NCBI GenBank assembly: GCA_937923375.1
Contig: CALAJG010000010.1
Span: forward strand, 1-6,241
Direction of reading: 5' to 3'
DNA from: an uncultured Leucothrix sp.
GTDB lineage: Bacteria > Pseudomonadota > Gammaproteobacteria > Thiotrichales > Thiotrichaceae
Length of the DNA stretch: 6,241 nucleotides
Shown in pieces: positions 1 through 6,215 of the stretch. The translations under genes were made by a program, and so were the position numbers. Each line of letters begins with the position of its first letter. Position 1 is the first letter of the stretch. The notes under the pieces were generated by a model. That model saw nothing but the letters and a program-made list of their open reading frames with translations, was not told the origin of the DNA and made no database searches.

Positions 1-1
1 C

Positions 2-589
2 TCAACCTTTTAAATACGCATCCAAGTATTCCAAACGATCTTGCCCAAAGAAGACCTCCTCTCCCACAACATAAGTAGGCGTTCCAAACACACCAGCATT
101 TCTGGCATCTTCAGTGTTTACGTCAAAAACCGCAGCACCGACTTCGGCGTCAGTATCTGCAAGCGCTGCATCAAAACCATTGGCTTCTAAGCATGCTTTC
201 ACTACGTCACTCTGACTAATATCTTTTTCCTCTGCCCAGCAGGCTTTTAGTAAAGCCTGGACCAAGCCACCGACATCACCACCTGCATTTTGAGCAGCAA
301 TGATTGCATTGCAAGCCGGCGCAGGATTAGTAGGCCAATGCGCTGGCTGCAAGTTAATTGGCATATCCTGCATTTTGGCGATGCGTTTCAACTCCTGAGT
401 GCGGTAGGTCATTAAACTCGGGTGACGTTTTGGTGGAGGAGGCGTACCGGTTTCTTCAAAAATTGTCATCAAAGCAAATGGCTTGTAGGTGATCGTAGCA
501 CCATGTTTTGCGGCGACTTCTTCAAGGCGACCACCTGCAAGATAGGCAAATGGCGAAAGTGGAAAAGTGTAATAGTCGATATGGGCCAT
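2..589 (-). CDS. 2-hydroxychromene-2-carboxylate isomerase / kappa-class GST-like (DsbA family) protein
   Basis: A 195-residue thioredoxin-fold protein of the HCCA isomerase / GST-kappa branch of the DsbA superfamily. Seen: an N-terminal strand leading to FPLSPFAY (residues 9-16), where S12-P13 occupies the place of the DsbA CxxC and is the usual glutathione-activating serine of this family; a central helical insert with WAEEKDIS (118-125), matching the family W-x-E-x-x-DI pattern; and the cis-proline loop GVFGTPTYVV (166-175) followed by FFGQDRLEYL (180-189), the typical C-terminal signature. The length is normal for the family, there is no signal peptide, and it is expected to be cytoplasmic. 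The ATG is supported by a GAGGAG Shine-Dalgarno (597-602) seven bases upstream, and the stop lies almost at the window edge. Characterised relatives isomerise a naphthalene-pathway intermediate using glutathione, but no aromatic-degradation genes are visible here, so the true substrate is unknown. The family call is firm; the specific reaction is inference. Confidence 0.9.
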   Translation of the reverse strand: MAHIDYYTFPLSPFAYLAGGRLEEVAAKHGATITYKPFALMTIFEETGTPPPPKRHPSLMTYRTQELKRIAKMQDMPINLQPAHWPTNPAPACNAIIAAQNAGGDVGGLVQALLKACWAEEKDISQSDVVKACLEANGFDAALADTDAEVGAAVFDVNTEDARNAGVFGTPTYVVGEEVFFGQDRLEYLDAYLKG

Positions 590-596
590 TGGCCTG

Positions 597-602
597 CTCC
601 TC
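597..602 (-). promoter_or_regulatory. Ribosome binding site of the isomerase gene
   Basis: GAGGAG on the minus strand, seven bases before the ATG at 589. It is a strong purine-rich Shine-Dalgarno and decides the start codon. Confidence 0.7.
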
Positions 603-634
603 TAGTCCTGGTTAATTAGAGGCGTAGTGTACCA

Positions 635-662
635 ATATTAGAGAACAGAGTGGCATAGGCAA
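635..662 (-). promoter_or_regulatory. Candidate sigma-70 promoter for the isomerase gene
   Basis: On the minus strand, TTGCCT (657-662) and TAATAT (635-640) are separated by 16 bases. Each matches the consensus at four of six positions. The -10 box lies about 45 bases before the ATG at 589. It sits in the 93-bp gap after the metallophosphoesterase stop, so the isomerase could be transcribed alone as well as by read-through. Judged by eye only. Confidence 0.35.
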
Positions 663-682
663 AGAGATGTTGTTATACGACT

Positions 683-1510
683 CTAAATACGCTTCATTCG
701 CCGAGTTTCCGTGTCAATCTCATAAAACGGTGTACTGCTTTGATGCGTCGAGTTTCCAAAGACCTGTACAATTCCGATACCGTTCTGTCGCTGTTTATCC
801 CAAAGTCGCTTCTCAACATGGTTGTGGCCAAACAGAAGGATATTTACCTGATTCTTGATGATCCTGTGCAGGCGCAGGCGATCATGCAACTGCATCACAC
901 GGAAACGGAAGTTAAAATTAAATGGGTGATGGTGCATATAGAGAATAATGGTTGCACCCTGAGTCCGGCGGCGGATGTTTTTAATTATACCCTCAAGCTT
1001 ATTCAACTGAGGCTCCCCCAACCAGCCTGAGGCCGAAAACTTCGCCCAGAACCGACTGTACCAGCTGAGGCGAAATACGCCTTGCATCGTATCAAGTCCG
1101 ACGAAGTACACGTCGTCAAATTTGTTTACGATAGGATAATTCCACTGCCCATCTCTGATATTTTGTACACCTGAGTCGGAGTCAGATTTACGAGTAGTCA
1201 GCTTCATGGCAAAGCGGTTATAACGTTGCATCGCTTGATAATCATCGTCCAATCCGGTTTCACCATAATCATGGTTACCGGGGCACATCAGCATCTCAAA
1301 CCCAGCGTTGTGTAATTTGAACAACAACTTGTCAGCTTGATTAAACTGCTCTTGCCGGCCATCATGAACAAAGTCACCAGTAATAAGCACCAGCGGCTTT
1401 TCACGCTCGTTAGCATAATGCTTAACAATCTTGTTTATTAGCCTTTCGACGAGTGCATCACGGGTGCTGTGCTCACCAACATGTAAATCGCTGATATGTA
1501 TAAACTTCAT
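683..1510 (-). CDS. Calcineurin-like metallophosphoesterase (class III cyclic-nucleotide phosphodiesterase-like)
   Basis: A 275-residue protein with the full metal-binding set of the calcineurin-like phosphoesterase fold: D8-x-H10 (SDLHVGEH), G45-D46 (ITGDFVHDGR), GNHD at 78-81, H193-H194-H195-P (MHHHPF) and GHNH at 228-231. These residues normally hold a dinuclear Fe/Mn/Zn centre that hydrolyses phosphomono- or diesters. The length and motif order resemble CpdA-type 3',5'-cAMP phosphodiesterases, but the middle (about 85-190) is not diagnostic, and related enzymes act on other nucleotides or lipids. Substrate is therefore left open. There is no signal peptide or clear transmembrane helix, so it is probably cytoplasmic; an aromatic and basic stretch (around 147-163, and FNFNFRFR at 197-204) could allow membrane contact. 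The ATG follows a G-rich but only moderate ribosome binding site (GGGGG, 1516-1520). It is transcribed divergently from the MutS-like gene, from the extended -10 promoter at 1555-1582. Confidence 0.9.
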   Translation of the reverse strand: MKFIHISDLHVGEHSTRDALVERLINKIVKHYANEREKPLVLITGDFVHDGRQEQFNQADKLLFKLHNAGFEMLMCPGNHDYGETGLDDDYQAMQRYNRFAMKLTTRKSDSDSGVQNIRDGQWNYPIVNKFDDVYFVGLDTMQGVFRLSWYSRFWAKFSASGWLGEPQLNKLEGIIKNIRRRTQGATIILYMHHHPFNFNFRFRVMQLHDRLRLHRIIKNQVNILLFGHNHVEKRLWDKQRQNGIGIVQVFGNSTHQSSTPFYEIDTETRRMKRI

Positions 1511-1554
1511 GACTACCCCCTATTTTTCTTTAATTATCATTCCCTTAAATTACT

Positions 1555-1582
1555 TTTATAGCAGGTTTTCAGGATTCTGCAA
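1555..1582 (-). promoter_or_regulatory. Candidate extended -10 promoter of the metallophosphoesterase gene
   Basis: On the minus strand, TTGCAG (1577-1582), a 16-base spacer, then TATAAA (1555-1560) preceded by TGC (1561-1563), giving the TGnTATAAA extended -10 form. The -10 matches five of six consensus bases and the extension compensates for a poor -35. The start codon at 1510 lies about 44 bases downstream, which is a sensible leader length. Confidence 0.5.
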
Positions 1583-1615
1583 TTAATTCAATCACAGTGC
1601 TGAATCTCTGTTCTC

Positions 1616-1640
1616 TTCATCACATTATCTGCGTGATTAA
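1616..1640. promoter_or_regulatory. Imperfect 25-bp dyad, possible operator
   Basis: Half-sites TTCATCAC (1616-1623) and GTGATTAA (1633-1640) are inverted around a 9-base spacer. Seven of eight positions pair; the exception is 1618 against 1638. It lies in the divergent intergenic region, upstream of both the metallophosphoesterase promoter and the MutS-like start. The inward-facing TCAC...GTGA order is opposite to a CRP site and is more like sites of LysR- or GntR-type regulators. That reading is inference, and no regulator gene is in the window. Confidence 0.3.
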
Positions 1641-1693
1641 TGTTTTTATGTTTGAATACCGTTGAGTGAAGCGATGAAGTACAAAAACCAACC

Positions 1694-3526
1694 ATGGATA
1701 TAGATCTGAAAAATAACAATCTGCAACCCAAACTAGCTTACAAAGAGCGTTTAGAAAATTATCAGTTAGCGCTAAAAAAAATCGAGACTGATTCTGACCG
1801 GCTATCTTGGGCACGTATCGCCGCTTTTCTTCTGACCTTATCAGTCGCTTGGCTGTGTTTCAGAGAAAATAGCTTAACACCGCTTTGGGTAATAGCTCCT
1901 CTAGCTGTGTTTGTCGTGCTAATGGTCTGGCATGCTCAACTAAAAAAGCGACAACAACGCGGCCAGCGTGCAGAGCAATTCTATCTAAAGAGGCTGGCGC
2001 ATTTAGCTGGGCAGTGGTCAGGACAAGGCAATTCAGGAAACCGCTATTCTGACCCTGATCACCCATATACTTCCGATTTAGATATCTATGGTGAGGCCTC
2101 ACTATTCGAATTTCTCTGTGACGCGCGCACTCGTTTAGGTGAGGACACTTTAGCCTCATGGTTAAACGCTAGTGCTGATATGGATACCATTAAAAAACGT
2201 CAAGAGGCAATTGAGGAGCTGCGCTATCATCTGGATTTTCGAGAAGAAGTTGCCTTGCTGGACCGAACTTCTGACGATGAACTAGATCAGGCCGGATTGC
2301 GCCAATGGATCGAGAAAGCCAACCCTATTTCTGGTGGACAACGCCTTATTGCCACCGTGCTTGGTGGCTTAGCCGCACTTTCCATCGTGTTATGGGCTCT
2401 TGGCTACGGGGTAACTTTATTACTAGTGGTCATTGTATTAGAAATCATCTTTTATATGACCAACTATCATCAGATCAAGCGCATCGCGATAGATGCTGAA
2501 CAAGCAAGTTCAACACTCTGTATCATCTCGCAAATGCTGGCGCTAATTGAACAAAAGAAATTTAAATCATCATTACTAACTCAGCTAAGTATAACACTTG
2601 AGTCTAAAGGGAAACCGCCGTCTGAACAGATAAATCAACTGCAGAACTTGATCGGTCAGTTAGATCAGTGTACTTCGAATCAAATGGTCATAGTACCGGC
2701 ATTTTTGTTGGGTCTACCCATTCATGCGGCTCACCGACTAGAACAATGGCGCAAACAAATTGGTCCAGAAATACCCCAATGGCTGGAGGTGGTTGGGCAG
2801 GTCGAAGCACTTAGCTCGCTAGCAAGATACGCATTTGATAACCCCGAAAACCCATTTCCTGATTTAGTCCCGCAATCTGAAGCGACCTGCTTTGATGCAT
2901 CGGAACTTAGCCACCCCTTAATTCTTAGTCAGGATCGTGTTGCTAACGACATACGGATTGATGCAAAGCAGAGTTTAATCATGGTCAGCGGCTCAAATAT
3001 GTCTGGCAAAAGCACACTACTGCGTACCATTGGTGTCAATGTCGTTCTGTCCTGTTGTGGCGCACCCGTGCAGGCCACAAGCCTCAAAACATCACGCTTC
3101 ATGATCGGCTCTGCGATGCGAGCGAACGACTCCCTTAAACAAGGAGCTTCATTTTTCTATGCGGTTATCTCCAGAATCAAGTGCGTGGTTGATCTTGCCA
3201 GACAGCCTATCCCGTTATTATTCCTGCTTGATGAAATCCTGCAAGGAACCAACTCACATGATCGTTTGATTGGCGCCAAGGCCATCATAAATCAACTAGT
3301 TAACTCCAACGCCCTTGGGTTGGTGACGACTCACGACTTAGCGTTAACCGAAATTGTGGACTCGCTTGGCGAACGTGCAATCAATATTCATTTTCAGGAT
3401 CACATAGAAAATAACCAAATTAGTTTCGATTATAAAATCCGCCAAGGAGTGATCCAAAAGAGCAACGGTTTAGATCTCATGCGTATAATTGGTTTAGACG
3501 TTCCCACTGACGTCACTAAAAATTAA
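1694..3526 (+). CDS. Membrane-anchored MutS-family ATPase (MutS domain V, no mismatch-recognition domain)
   Basis: A 610-residue MutS-related protein. The C-terminal half is a clear MutS ABC-type ATPase: Walker A GSNMSGKST (433-441), the family signature RANDSLKQGASFFYA (476-490), Walker B LLFLLDE (508-514) followed by LQGTN (516-520), and a switch histidine in TTHD (H547). The N-terminal part differs from canonical MutS: no Phe-x-Glu mismatch-reading domain or connector is visible. Instead there are two hydrophobic segments at about 42-56 and 64-79, and another pair at about 218-235 and 238-256, with charged helical stretches between and after them that would correspond to the MutS lever/clamp region. 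It is thus likely an inner-membrane protein with a cytoplasmic ATPase. The ATG is the first in-frame start after a TGA at 1667-1669; its ribosome binding site is poor, so translation may be weak. The family is widespread but poorly characterised, and I assign no repair function. It stands alone, with 144 bp before the next start. Confidence 0.9.
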   Translation: MDIDLKNNNLQPKLAYKERLENYQLALKKIETDSDRLSWARIAAFLLTLSVAWLCFRENSLTPLWVIAPLAVFVVLMVWHAQLKKRQQRGQRAEQFYLKRLAHLAGQWSGQGNSGNRYSDPDHPYTSDLDIYGEASLFEFLCDARTRLGEDTLASWLNASADMDTIKKRQEAIEELRYHLDFREEVALLDRTSDDELDQAGLRQWIEKANPISGGQRLIATVLGGLAALSIVLWALGYGVTLLLVVIVLEIIFYMTNYHQIKRIAIDAEQASSTLCIISQMLALIEQKKFKSSLLTQLSITLESKGKPPSEQINQLQNLIGQLDQCTSNQMVIVPAFLLGLPIHAAHRLEQWRKQIGPEIPQWLEVVGQVEALSSLARYAFDNPENPFPDLVPQSEATCFDASELSHPLILSQDRVANDIRIDAKQSLIMVSGSNMSGKSTLLRTIGVNVVLSCCGAPVQATSLKTSRFMIGSAMRANDSLKQGASFFYAVISRIKCVVDLARQPIPLLFLLDEILQGTNSHDRLIGAKAIINQLVNSNALGLVTTHDLALTEIVDSLGERAINIHFQDHIENNQISFDYKIRQGVIQKSNGLDLMRIIGLDVPTDVTKN

Positions 3527-3606
3527 TTGAGCCAATTCAAATTTATTTTGCGCGTTAATAATCAAGCGCTAGTAATAAACTTAAGTAATCAAGTTCATTA
3601 CTCTGC

Positions 3607-3635
3607 CTTACATCAATTGGCGTACTGCATAGACA
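3607..3635 (+). promoter_or_regulatory. Weak candidate promoter of the DUF4360 gene
   Basis: CTTACA (3607-3612) and TAGACA (3630-3635) with a 17-base spacer, 35 bases before the ATG at 3671. The -10 matches only three of six consensus bases. It is the best-placed candidate I can find in the 144-bp gap after the MutS-like gene, which shows no clear terminator. Confidence 0.22.
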
Positions 3636-3670
3636 GCGCCCAACAAATAGACAAATTGGGGATTATTATC

Positions 3671-4288
3671 ATGAGCAAGAAACTTACAACAACATTCGCA
3701 GCATCGTTACTAATATTAGCCGCACAAAGTGTTAGTGCAGGCAATGTTGGAGCCGTAACAATTCAAAAAGTAGGCTATGCAGGAAATGGTTGCCCGGCAG
3801 GTTCGGCATCTGTCGTGCTAGCAAACGATAAGAAAAGTGTTTCTGTATTATTTGATGACTACATCGCTGAAGCGGGTGGCCATGGACAGCGGACTTTTGA
3901 TCGTAAAAAATGTGACTTGGCCTTCAGCCTTAACCTTCCTCGCGGCTTAAGTGTTTCTCTGATCAACGCTGACTACCGTGGTTTCACTGACCTTCCTCGT
4001 ACTGCTAAAGCTTCTTTCACACGTGATTACTTCTTCGCAGGTACTCGTGGTCCTCGTCTAAAGCAATCATGGAGAGGCAACCGTAGTGATGACTTCCTAA
4101 TCAAAGACCAAATGGGTGTGATGGGTAACGTATGGTCTCCTTGTGGCGCGGATGTAATTTTACGCTCAAAGACAGCTGCGACGGTACGTACTCGTCGAGG
4201 CCATGAAGCTATGATGTCAGTTGACTCTGCCGACGTGACCAGCAAGACAATTTTCCGCTATAACTTCCGTTACAGAGCTTGCCGTTAA
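3671..4288 (+). CDS. Secreted DUF4360-family protein
   Basis: A 205-residue exported protein. Residues 1-23 form a classical signal peptide: the KK pair at 3-4, a hydrophobic core about 9-18, and cleavage after SVSA (A23). The mature part carries the DUF4360 pattern: GNGCPAGSASVVL (38-50), a DDYIAEAG strand (62-69), RKKCDLAFSLNLPRG (78-92), ADYRGF (100-105) and a late WSPCGADV (155-162) before the C-terminal Cys. Four cysteines (C41, C81, C158, C204) suggest two disulfides. The mature chain is basic: 28 Arg+Lys against 16 Asp+Glu by my count. The function of the family is not known. The start was chosen because the signal peptide begins here and a GGGGA ribosome binding site lies upstream (3658-3662); the frame is open back to a TTG at 3527, but that extension would bury the signal peptide. 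Eleven of 18 Arg codons are CGT, a sign of high expression. A strong terminator follows, so it is probably a single-gene unit. Confidence 0.85.
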   Translation: MSKKLTTTFAASLLILAAQSVSAGNVGAVTIQKVGYAGNGCPAGSASVVLANDKKSVSVLFDDYIAEAGGHGQRTFDRKKCDLAFSLNLPRGLSVSLINADYRGFTDLPRTAKASFTRDYFFAGTRGPRLKQSWRGNRSDDFLIKDQMGVMGNVWSPCGADVILRSKTAATVRTRRGHEAMMSVDSADVTSKTIFRYNFRYRACR

Positions 4289-4340
4289 GCTAAGACTCCG
4301 GCACGGCATTATATAGTATAGATCAACCCGAGAAAGCATG

Positions 4341-4372
4341 AGCCGCACCTGATTCGTTGGGTGCGGTTTTTG
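4341..4372 (+). terminator. Intrinsic (Rho-independent) terminator after the DUF4360 gene
   Basis: A 7-bp GC-rich stem, CCGCACC (4343-4349) with GGTGCGG (4360-4366), a 10-base loop, and a T-run starting at 4367 (TTTTT, then G and more T). It lies about 50 bases after the stop codon at 4286-4288. It separates this unit from the sugar transferase. Confidence 0.88.
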
Positions 4373-4556
4373 TTTGTCTACTCCTAAATTTACCGCTTAT
4401 CTTTTGCTCAACAAAATTCAACCACTTGTCCTTAGAGTTGGTGCCTGAAGCCCTGACTCACCTTACTATTTACACATCAAGCAACATCGTCCCCCTAAAC
4501 GATGGTGTCAATAAGACGCAGCTAACAACTAAAAATAAGCTTAATTGCAAATACCA

Positions 4557-4577
4557 GAGCGACCTTCGGGTTAGCTC
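4557..4577 (+). promoter_or_regulatory. UUCG-tetraloop hairpin just upstream of the sugar transferase ribosome binding site
   Basis: GAGC (4557-4560) pairs with GCTC (4574-4577). Inside it ACC (4562-4564) pairs with GGT (4569-4571), closing a TTCG loop in the very stable C(UUCG)G context. A G-T wobble (4561-4572) and a bulged A (4573) join the two stems. The hairpin ends two bases before the AGGAG at 4580-4584. It may affect ribosome access or stabilise the transcript; that is inference. Confidence 0.45.
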
Positions 4578-4579
4578 AT

Positions 4580-4584
4580 AGGAG
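4580..4584 (+). promoter_or_regulatory. Ribosome binding site of the sugar transferase
   Basis: AGGAG seven bases before the ATG at 4592. It fixes the start codon and abuts the UUCG hairpin. Confidence 0.75.
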
Positions 4585-4591
4585 AATAAGA

Positions 4592-5242
4592 ATGAGTGTC
4601 AATATTCCTGACATCAATGAGTCCAGCACCAATGCGTTTACTAATTCTGAATCTTTTAAATATCTGAGCACGAAGCGAGCTATCGACCTAATCGCTGTCG
4701 CCTTAGCTTTACCTTTAGTACTGGCAATTGGCATCATTACAGCGGTTGTTATAAAGCTAGAATCGAGAGGTGCTGTGTTTTTCTGGCAAAAACGTGTCGG
4801 CATGAATGGCAAGGTGTTTAATATGCTGAAGTTTCGCAGTATGACGTCAGACTCAGAAAAAGACGGCTCTCAATTTGCCCAGAGCAATGACATGAGAGTT
4901 ACACGGGTAGGAAAGTTCATCCGTAAATTCCGTGTCGATGAAATTCCACAGCTATGGAATGTGGTGAGAGGCGAAATGAGCATTATTGGCCCTCGCCCGG
5001 AGCAAGAAAGCTTCGTCAACGAGTTCAACAAAACGATTCCAAACTATGCCTTACGCCATATGGTTATGCCAGGTATAACCGGCCTAGCGCAGACAGAACA
5101 AGGCTATGTAGCAGATGCCGAGGCAACGATCACCAAATTAGAATACGATTTGTACTACATCAAAAATATGTCATTACTTACCGATGCACAAATCACGTTA
5201 AAAACAATTTATACCATTCTCACAGGCTTTGGCGCTCGTTAA
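4592..5242 (+). CDS. Initiating sugar transferase (polyprenyl-phosphate sugar-1-phosphate transferase, PglC/WcaJ family)
   Basis: A 216-residue bacterial sugar transferase of the small, single-membrane-segment kind. Such enzymes transfer a sugar-1-phosphate from a UDP-sugar to undecaprenyl phosphate, the first step in making exopolysaccharide, capsule, O-antigen or glycoprotein glycans on the cytoplasmic face of the inner membrane. Seen: a hydrophilic N-terminal tail (1-27); KRAIDLIA (28-35) leading into a hydrophobic segment (about 31-54) with a central proline (P41), as in the re-entrant helix of PglC; FFWQKRVG (63-70); MLKFRSM (78-84); the catalytic Asp-Glu pair D116-E117 in RVDEIPQLWNV; GEMSIIGPRPE (127-137); and PGITGLAQ plus LEYDLYYI further on. 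The length fits the minimal PglC-type enzyme without the extra N-terminal transmembrane domain of WbaP/WcaJ. The start is fixed by AGGAG. No other glycosyltransferase, flippase or polymerase is in the window, so the glycan and the sugar cannot be named. Confidence 0.93.
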   Translation: MSVNIPDINESSTNAFTNSESFKYLSTKRAIDLIAVALALPLVLAIGIITAVVIKLESRGAVFFWQKRVGMNGKVFNMLKFRSMTSDSEKDGSQFAQSNDMRVTRVGKFIRKFRVDEIPQLWNVVRGEMSIIGPRPEQESFVNEFNKTIPNYALRHMVMPGITGLAQTEQGYVADAEATITKLEYDLYYIKNMSLLTDAQITLKTIYTILTGFGAR

Positions 5243-5257
5243 TTCACAACCTCCAGT

Positions 5258-5283
5258 TTAAGTGAGTCAAGGATGACTCTTAA
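5258..5283 (+). other. Hairpin after the sugar transferase gene, possible weak terminator or 3' end
   Basis: GAGTC (5264-5268) pairs with GACTC (5275-5279) around a 6-base loop, and TTAA (5258-5261) with TTAA (5280-5283), leaving a 2-base bulge. It starts 15 bases after the stop. No T-run follows, so a Rho-independent terminator is not supported; it may mark a processed 3' end. Confidence 0.3.
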
Positions 5284-5361
5284 TCGCCACACATCACATC
5301 TTTTAAGCCTCTTCCCTCAAGCTTAATTTCCAGAAAATCCTCCTAACGGCTTATAAACTCG

Positions 5362-5389
5362 TTTTCATTAATTCTGCCAGTGCTATGCT
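5362..5389 (+). promoter_or_regulatory. Candidate extended -10 promoter of the AMP nucleosidase gene
   Basis: TTTTCA (5362-5367), a 16-base spacer, and TATGCT (5384-5389) preceded by TGC (5381-5383), giving TGnTATGCT. An overlapping TATAGT (5390-5395) is a better -10 by sequence but has no -35 at normal spacing. The ATG at 5433 is about 40 bases downstream. Confidence 0.4.
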
Positions 5390-5432
5390 TATAGTCTGTT
5401 AAGGACATTGTTTTTTAGCAAAGGGAGACTCA

Positions 5433-6203
5433 ATGAAAACAAAACAAGACATAGTCGAAAACTGGCTGCCCCGATATACCGGCTTAACGCTAGATCAAAT
5501 CGGCTCTTACATCCTGTTAGTTAACTTCAGCAACTACGTCAACCTATTTGCAGAATGGCACGATGTACCGATACGTGGAAAAGAGCGTAATATGCTGAGT
5601 GCAACCGCTAATGACATTACGATCATAAATTTCGGTATGGGAAGTGCGAATGCGGCAACTATAATGGATTTACTCATGGCCTCTCACCCCAAAGCCTGCT
5701 TGTTTTTAGGTAAGTGTGGCGGCCTGAAGCAGAAGAACAAGCTGGGGGATTTGATTTTACCAATAGCAGCGATTCGCGGTGAAGGAACTTCAAATGACTA
5801 CATGCCTCCAGAGGTACCCGCCCTACCCGCATTTAATTTGCAAAAAGCTGTTTCAGCGACAATTTGTAGCCATAGCTGTGACTATTGGACCGGAACAATT
5901 TACACTACGAACCGTCGCGTTTGGGAGCATGACGAAGATTTCAAAGAGGAACTACGCACCCTACGCTGCATGGGTGTAGACATGGAAACAGCAACAATAT
6001 TTGTAGCCGGTTTTCATAATGAAATTCCCACAGGAGCGCTGTTATTAGTCTCAGACCAACCCATGGTGCCGGAAGGTGTAAAAACTGAAGTGTCTGATGA
6101 GATCGTTACCACCCAATATGCCCATCGGCACCTGCAAATTGGCATCGATTCATTAATCGAATTGAAAAACCAAGGCGTGTCGGTTAAACACCTCCGATTT
6201 TAG
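5433..6203 (+). CDS. amn: AMP nucleosidase, short (single-domain) form
   Basis: A 256-residue nucleoside phosphorylase-fold protein of the short AMP nucleosidase-like family. The expected reaction is AMP + water to adenine + ribose 5-phosphate, in the cytoplasm, for purine salvage or control of AMP. Seen: GMGSAN (68-73), a phosphate-site glycine loop; FLGKCGGL (91-98); GDLILPIAAIRGEGTS (105-120), with the family GEGTS; a YWTGTIYTTNRRVWE stretch (151-165); MGVDMETAT (180-188), whose Glu185 lies at the ribose-binding Met-Glu position of this fold; and LLVSDQPM (204-211), with Asp208 at the base-protonating position. It lacks the extra N-terminal domain of the roughly 480-residue E. coli Amn, as usual for this branch. 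The ATG follows a GGGAG ribosome binding site (5423-5427). The stop is 12 bases before a probable next start, suggesting an operon. Another purine nucleosidase activity cannot be excluded from sequence alone. Confidence 0.88.
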   Translation: MKTKQDIVENWLPRYTGLTLDQIGSYILLVNFSNYVNLFAEWHDVPIRGKERNMLSATANDITIINFGMGSANAATIMDLLMASHPKACLFLGKCGGLKQKNKLGDLILPIAAIRGEGTSNDYMPPEVPALPAFNLQKAVSATICSHSCDYWTGTIYTTNRRVWEHDEDFKEELRTLRCMGVDMETATIFVAGFHNEIPTGALLLVSDQPMVPEGVKTEVSDEIVTTQYAHRHLQIGIDSLIELKNQGVSVKHLRF

Positions 6204-6215
6204 GCGAGACATTTT

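Larger units (their letters stand above)
4373..4591 (+). other. Long non-coding leader region of the sugar transferase gene with two hairpins
   Basis: About 220 bases without a credible gene. Two inverted repeats are visible: CATCGT (4485-4490) with ACGATG (4499-4504) around an 8-base loop, extendable by ACAC (4472-4475) with GTGT (4505-4508) if a 9-base bulge is allowed; and a UUCG-capped hairpin at 4557-4577. Neither is followed by a T-run. A weak promoter-like pair, TTGTCT (4374-4379) and TATCTT (4398-4403) with an 18-base spacer, would put both hairpins in the transcript leader. No recognised riboswitch or JUMPstart/ops element is apparent. Confidence 0.4.

Noticed and set aside
640..650. 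11-bp match CTCTGTTCTCT on the minus strand here and on the plus strand at 1606-1616, both upstream of genes
   Set aside because: Several 11-bp matches are expected by chance in a window this size. The two copies do not hold the same position relative to their promoters, so a shared regulatory site is not supported.
740..1030. Plus-strand open frame of 96 codons
   Set aside because: It lies wholly opposite the metallophosphoesterase, whose catalytic motifs are intact on the other strand. It is a shadow frame.
3578..3595. Short inverted repeat AACTT/AAGTT after the MutS-like gene
   Set aside because: Only five AT-rich pairs and no T-run, so it is not a credible terminator.
3527..3670. In-frame extension of the DUF4360 gene back to a TTG directly after the MutS-like stop codon
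   Set aside because: It would add 48 residues ahead of a clear signal peptide. The TTG has no ribosome binding site of its own apart from the end of the previous gene, while the ATG at 3671 has GGGGA upstream.
4357..4581. 74-codon open frame starting with TTG inside the terminator
   Set aside because: It begins within the terminator hairpin, has no Shine-Dalgarno and no recognisable family, and runs into the ribosome binding site of the sugar transferase. The region is better read as a non-coding leader.
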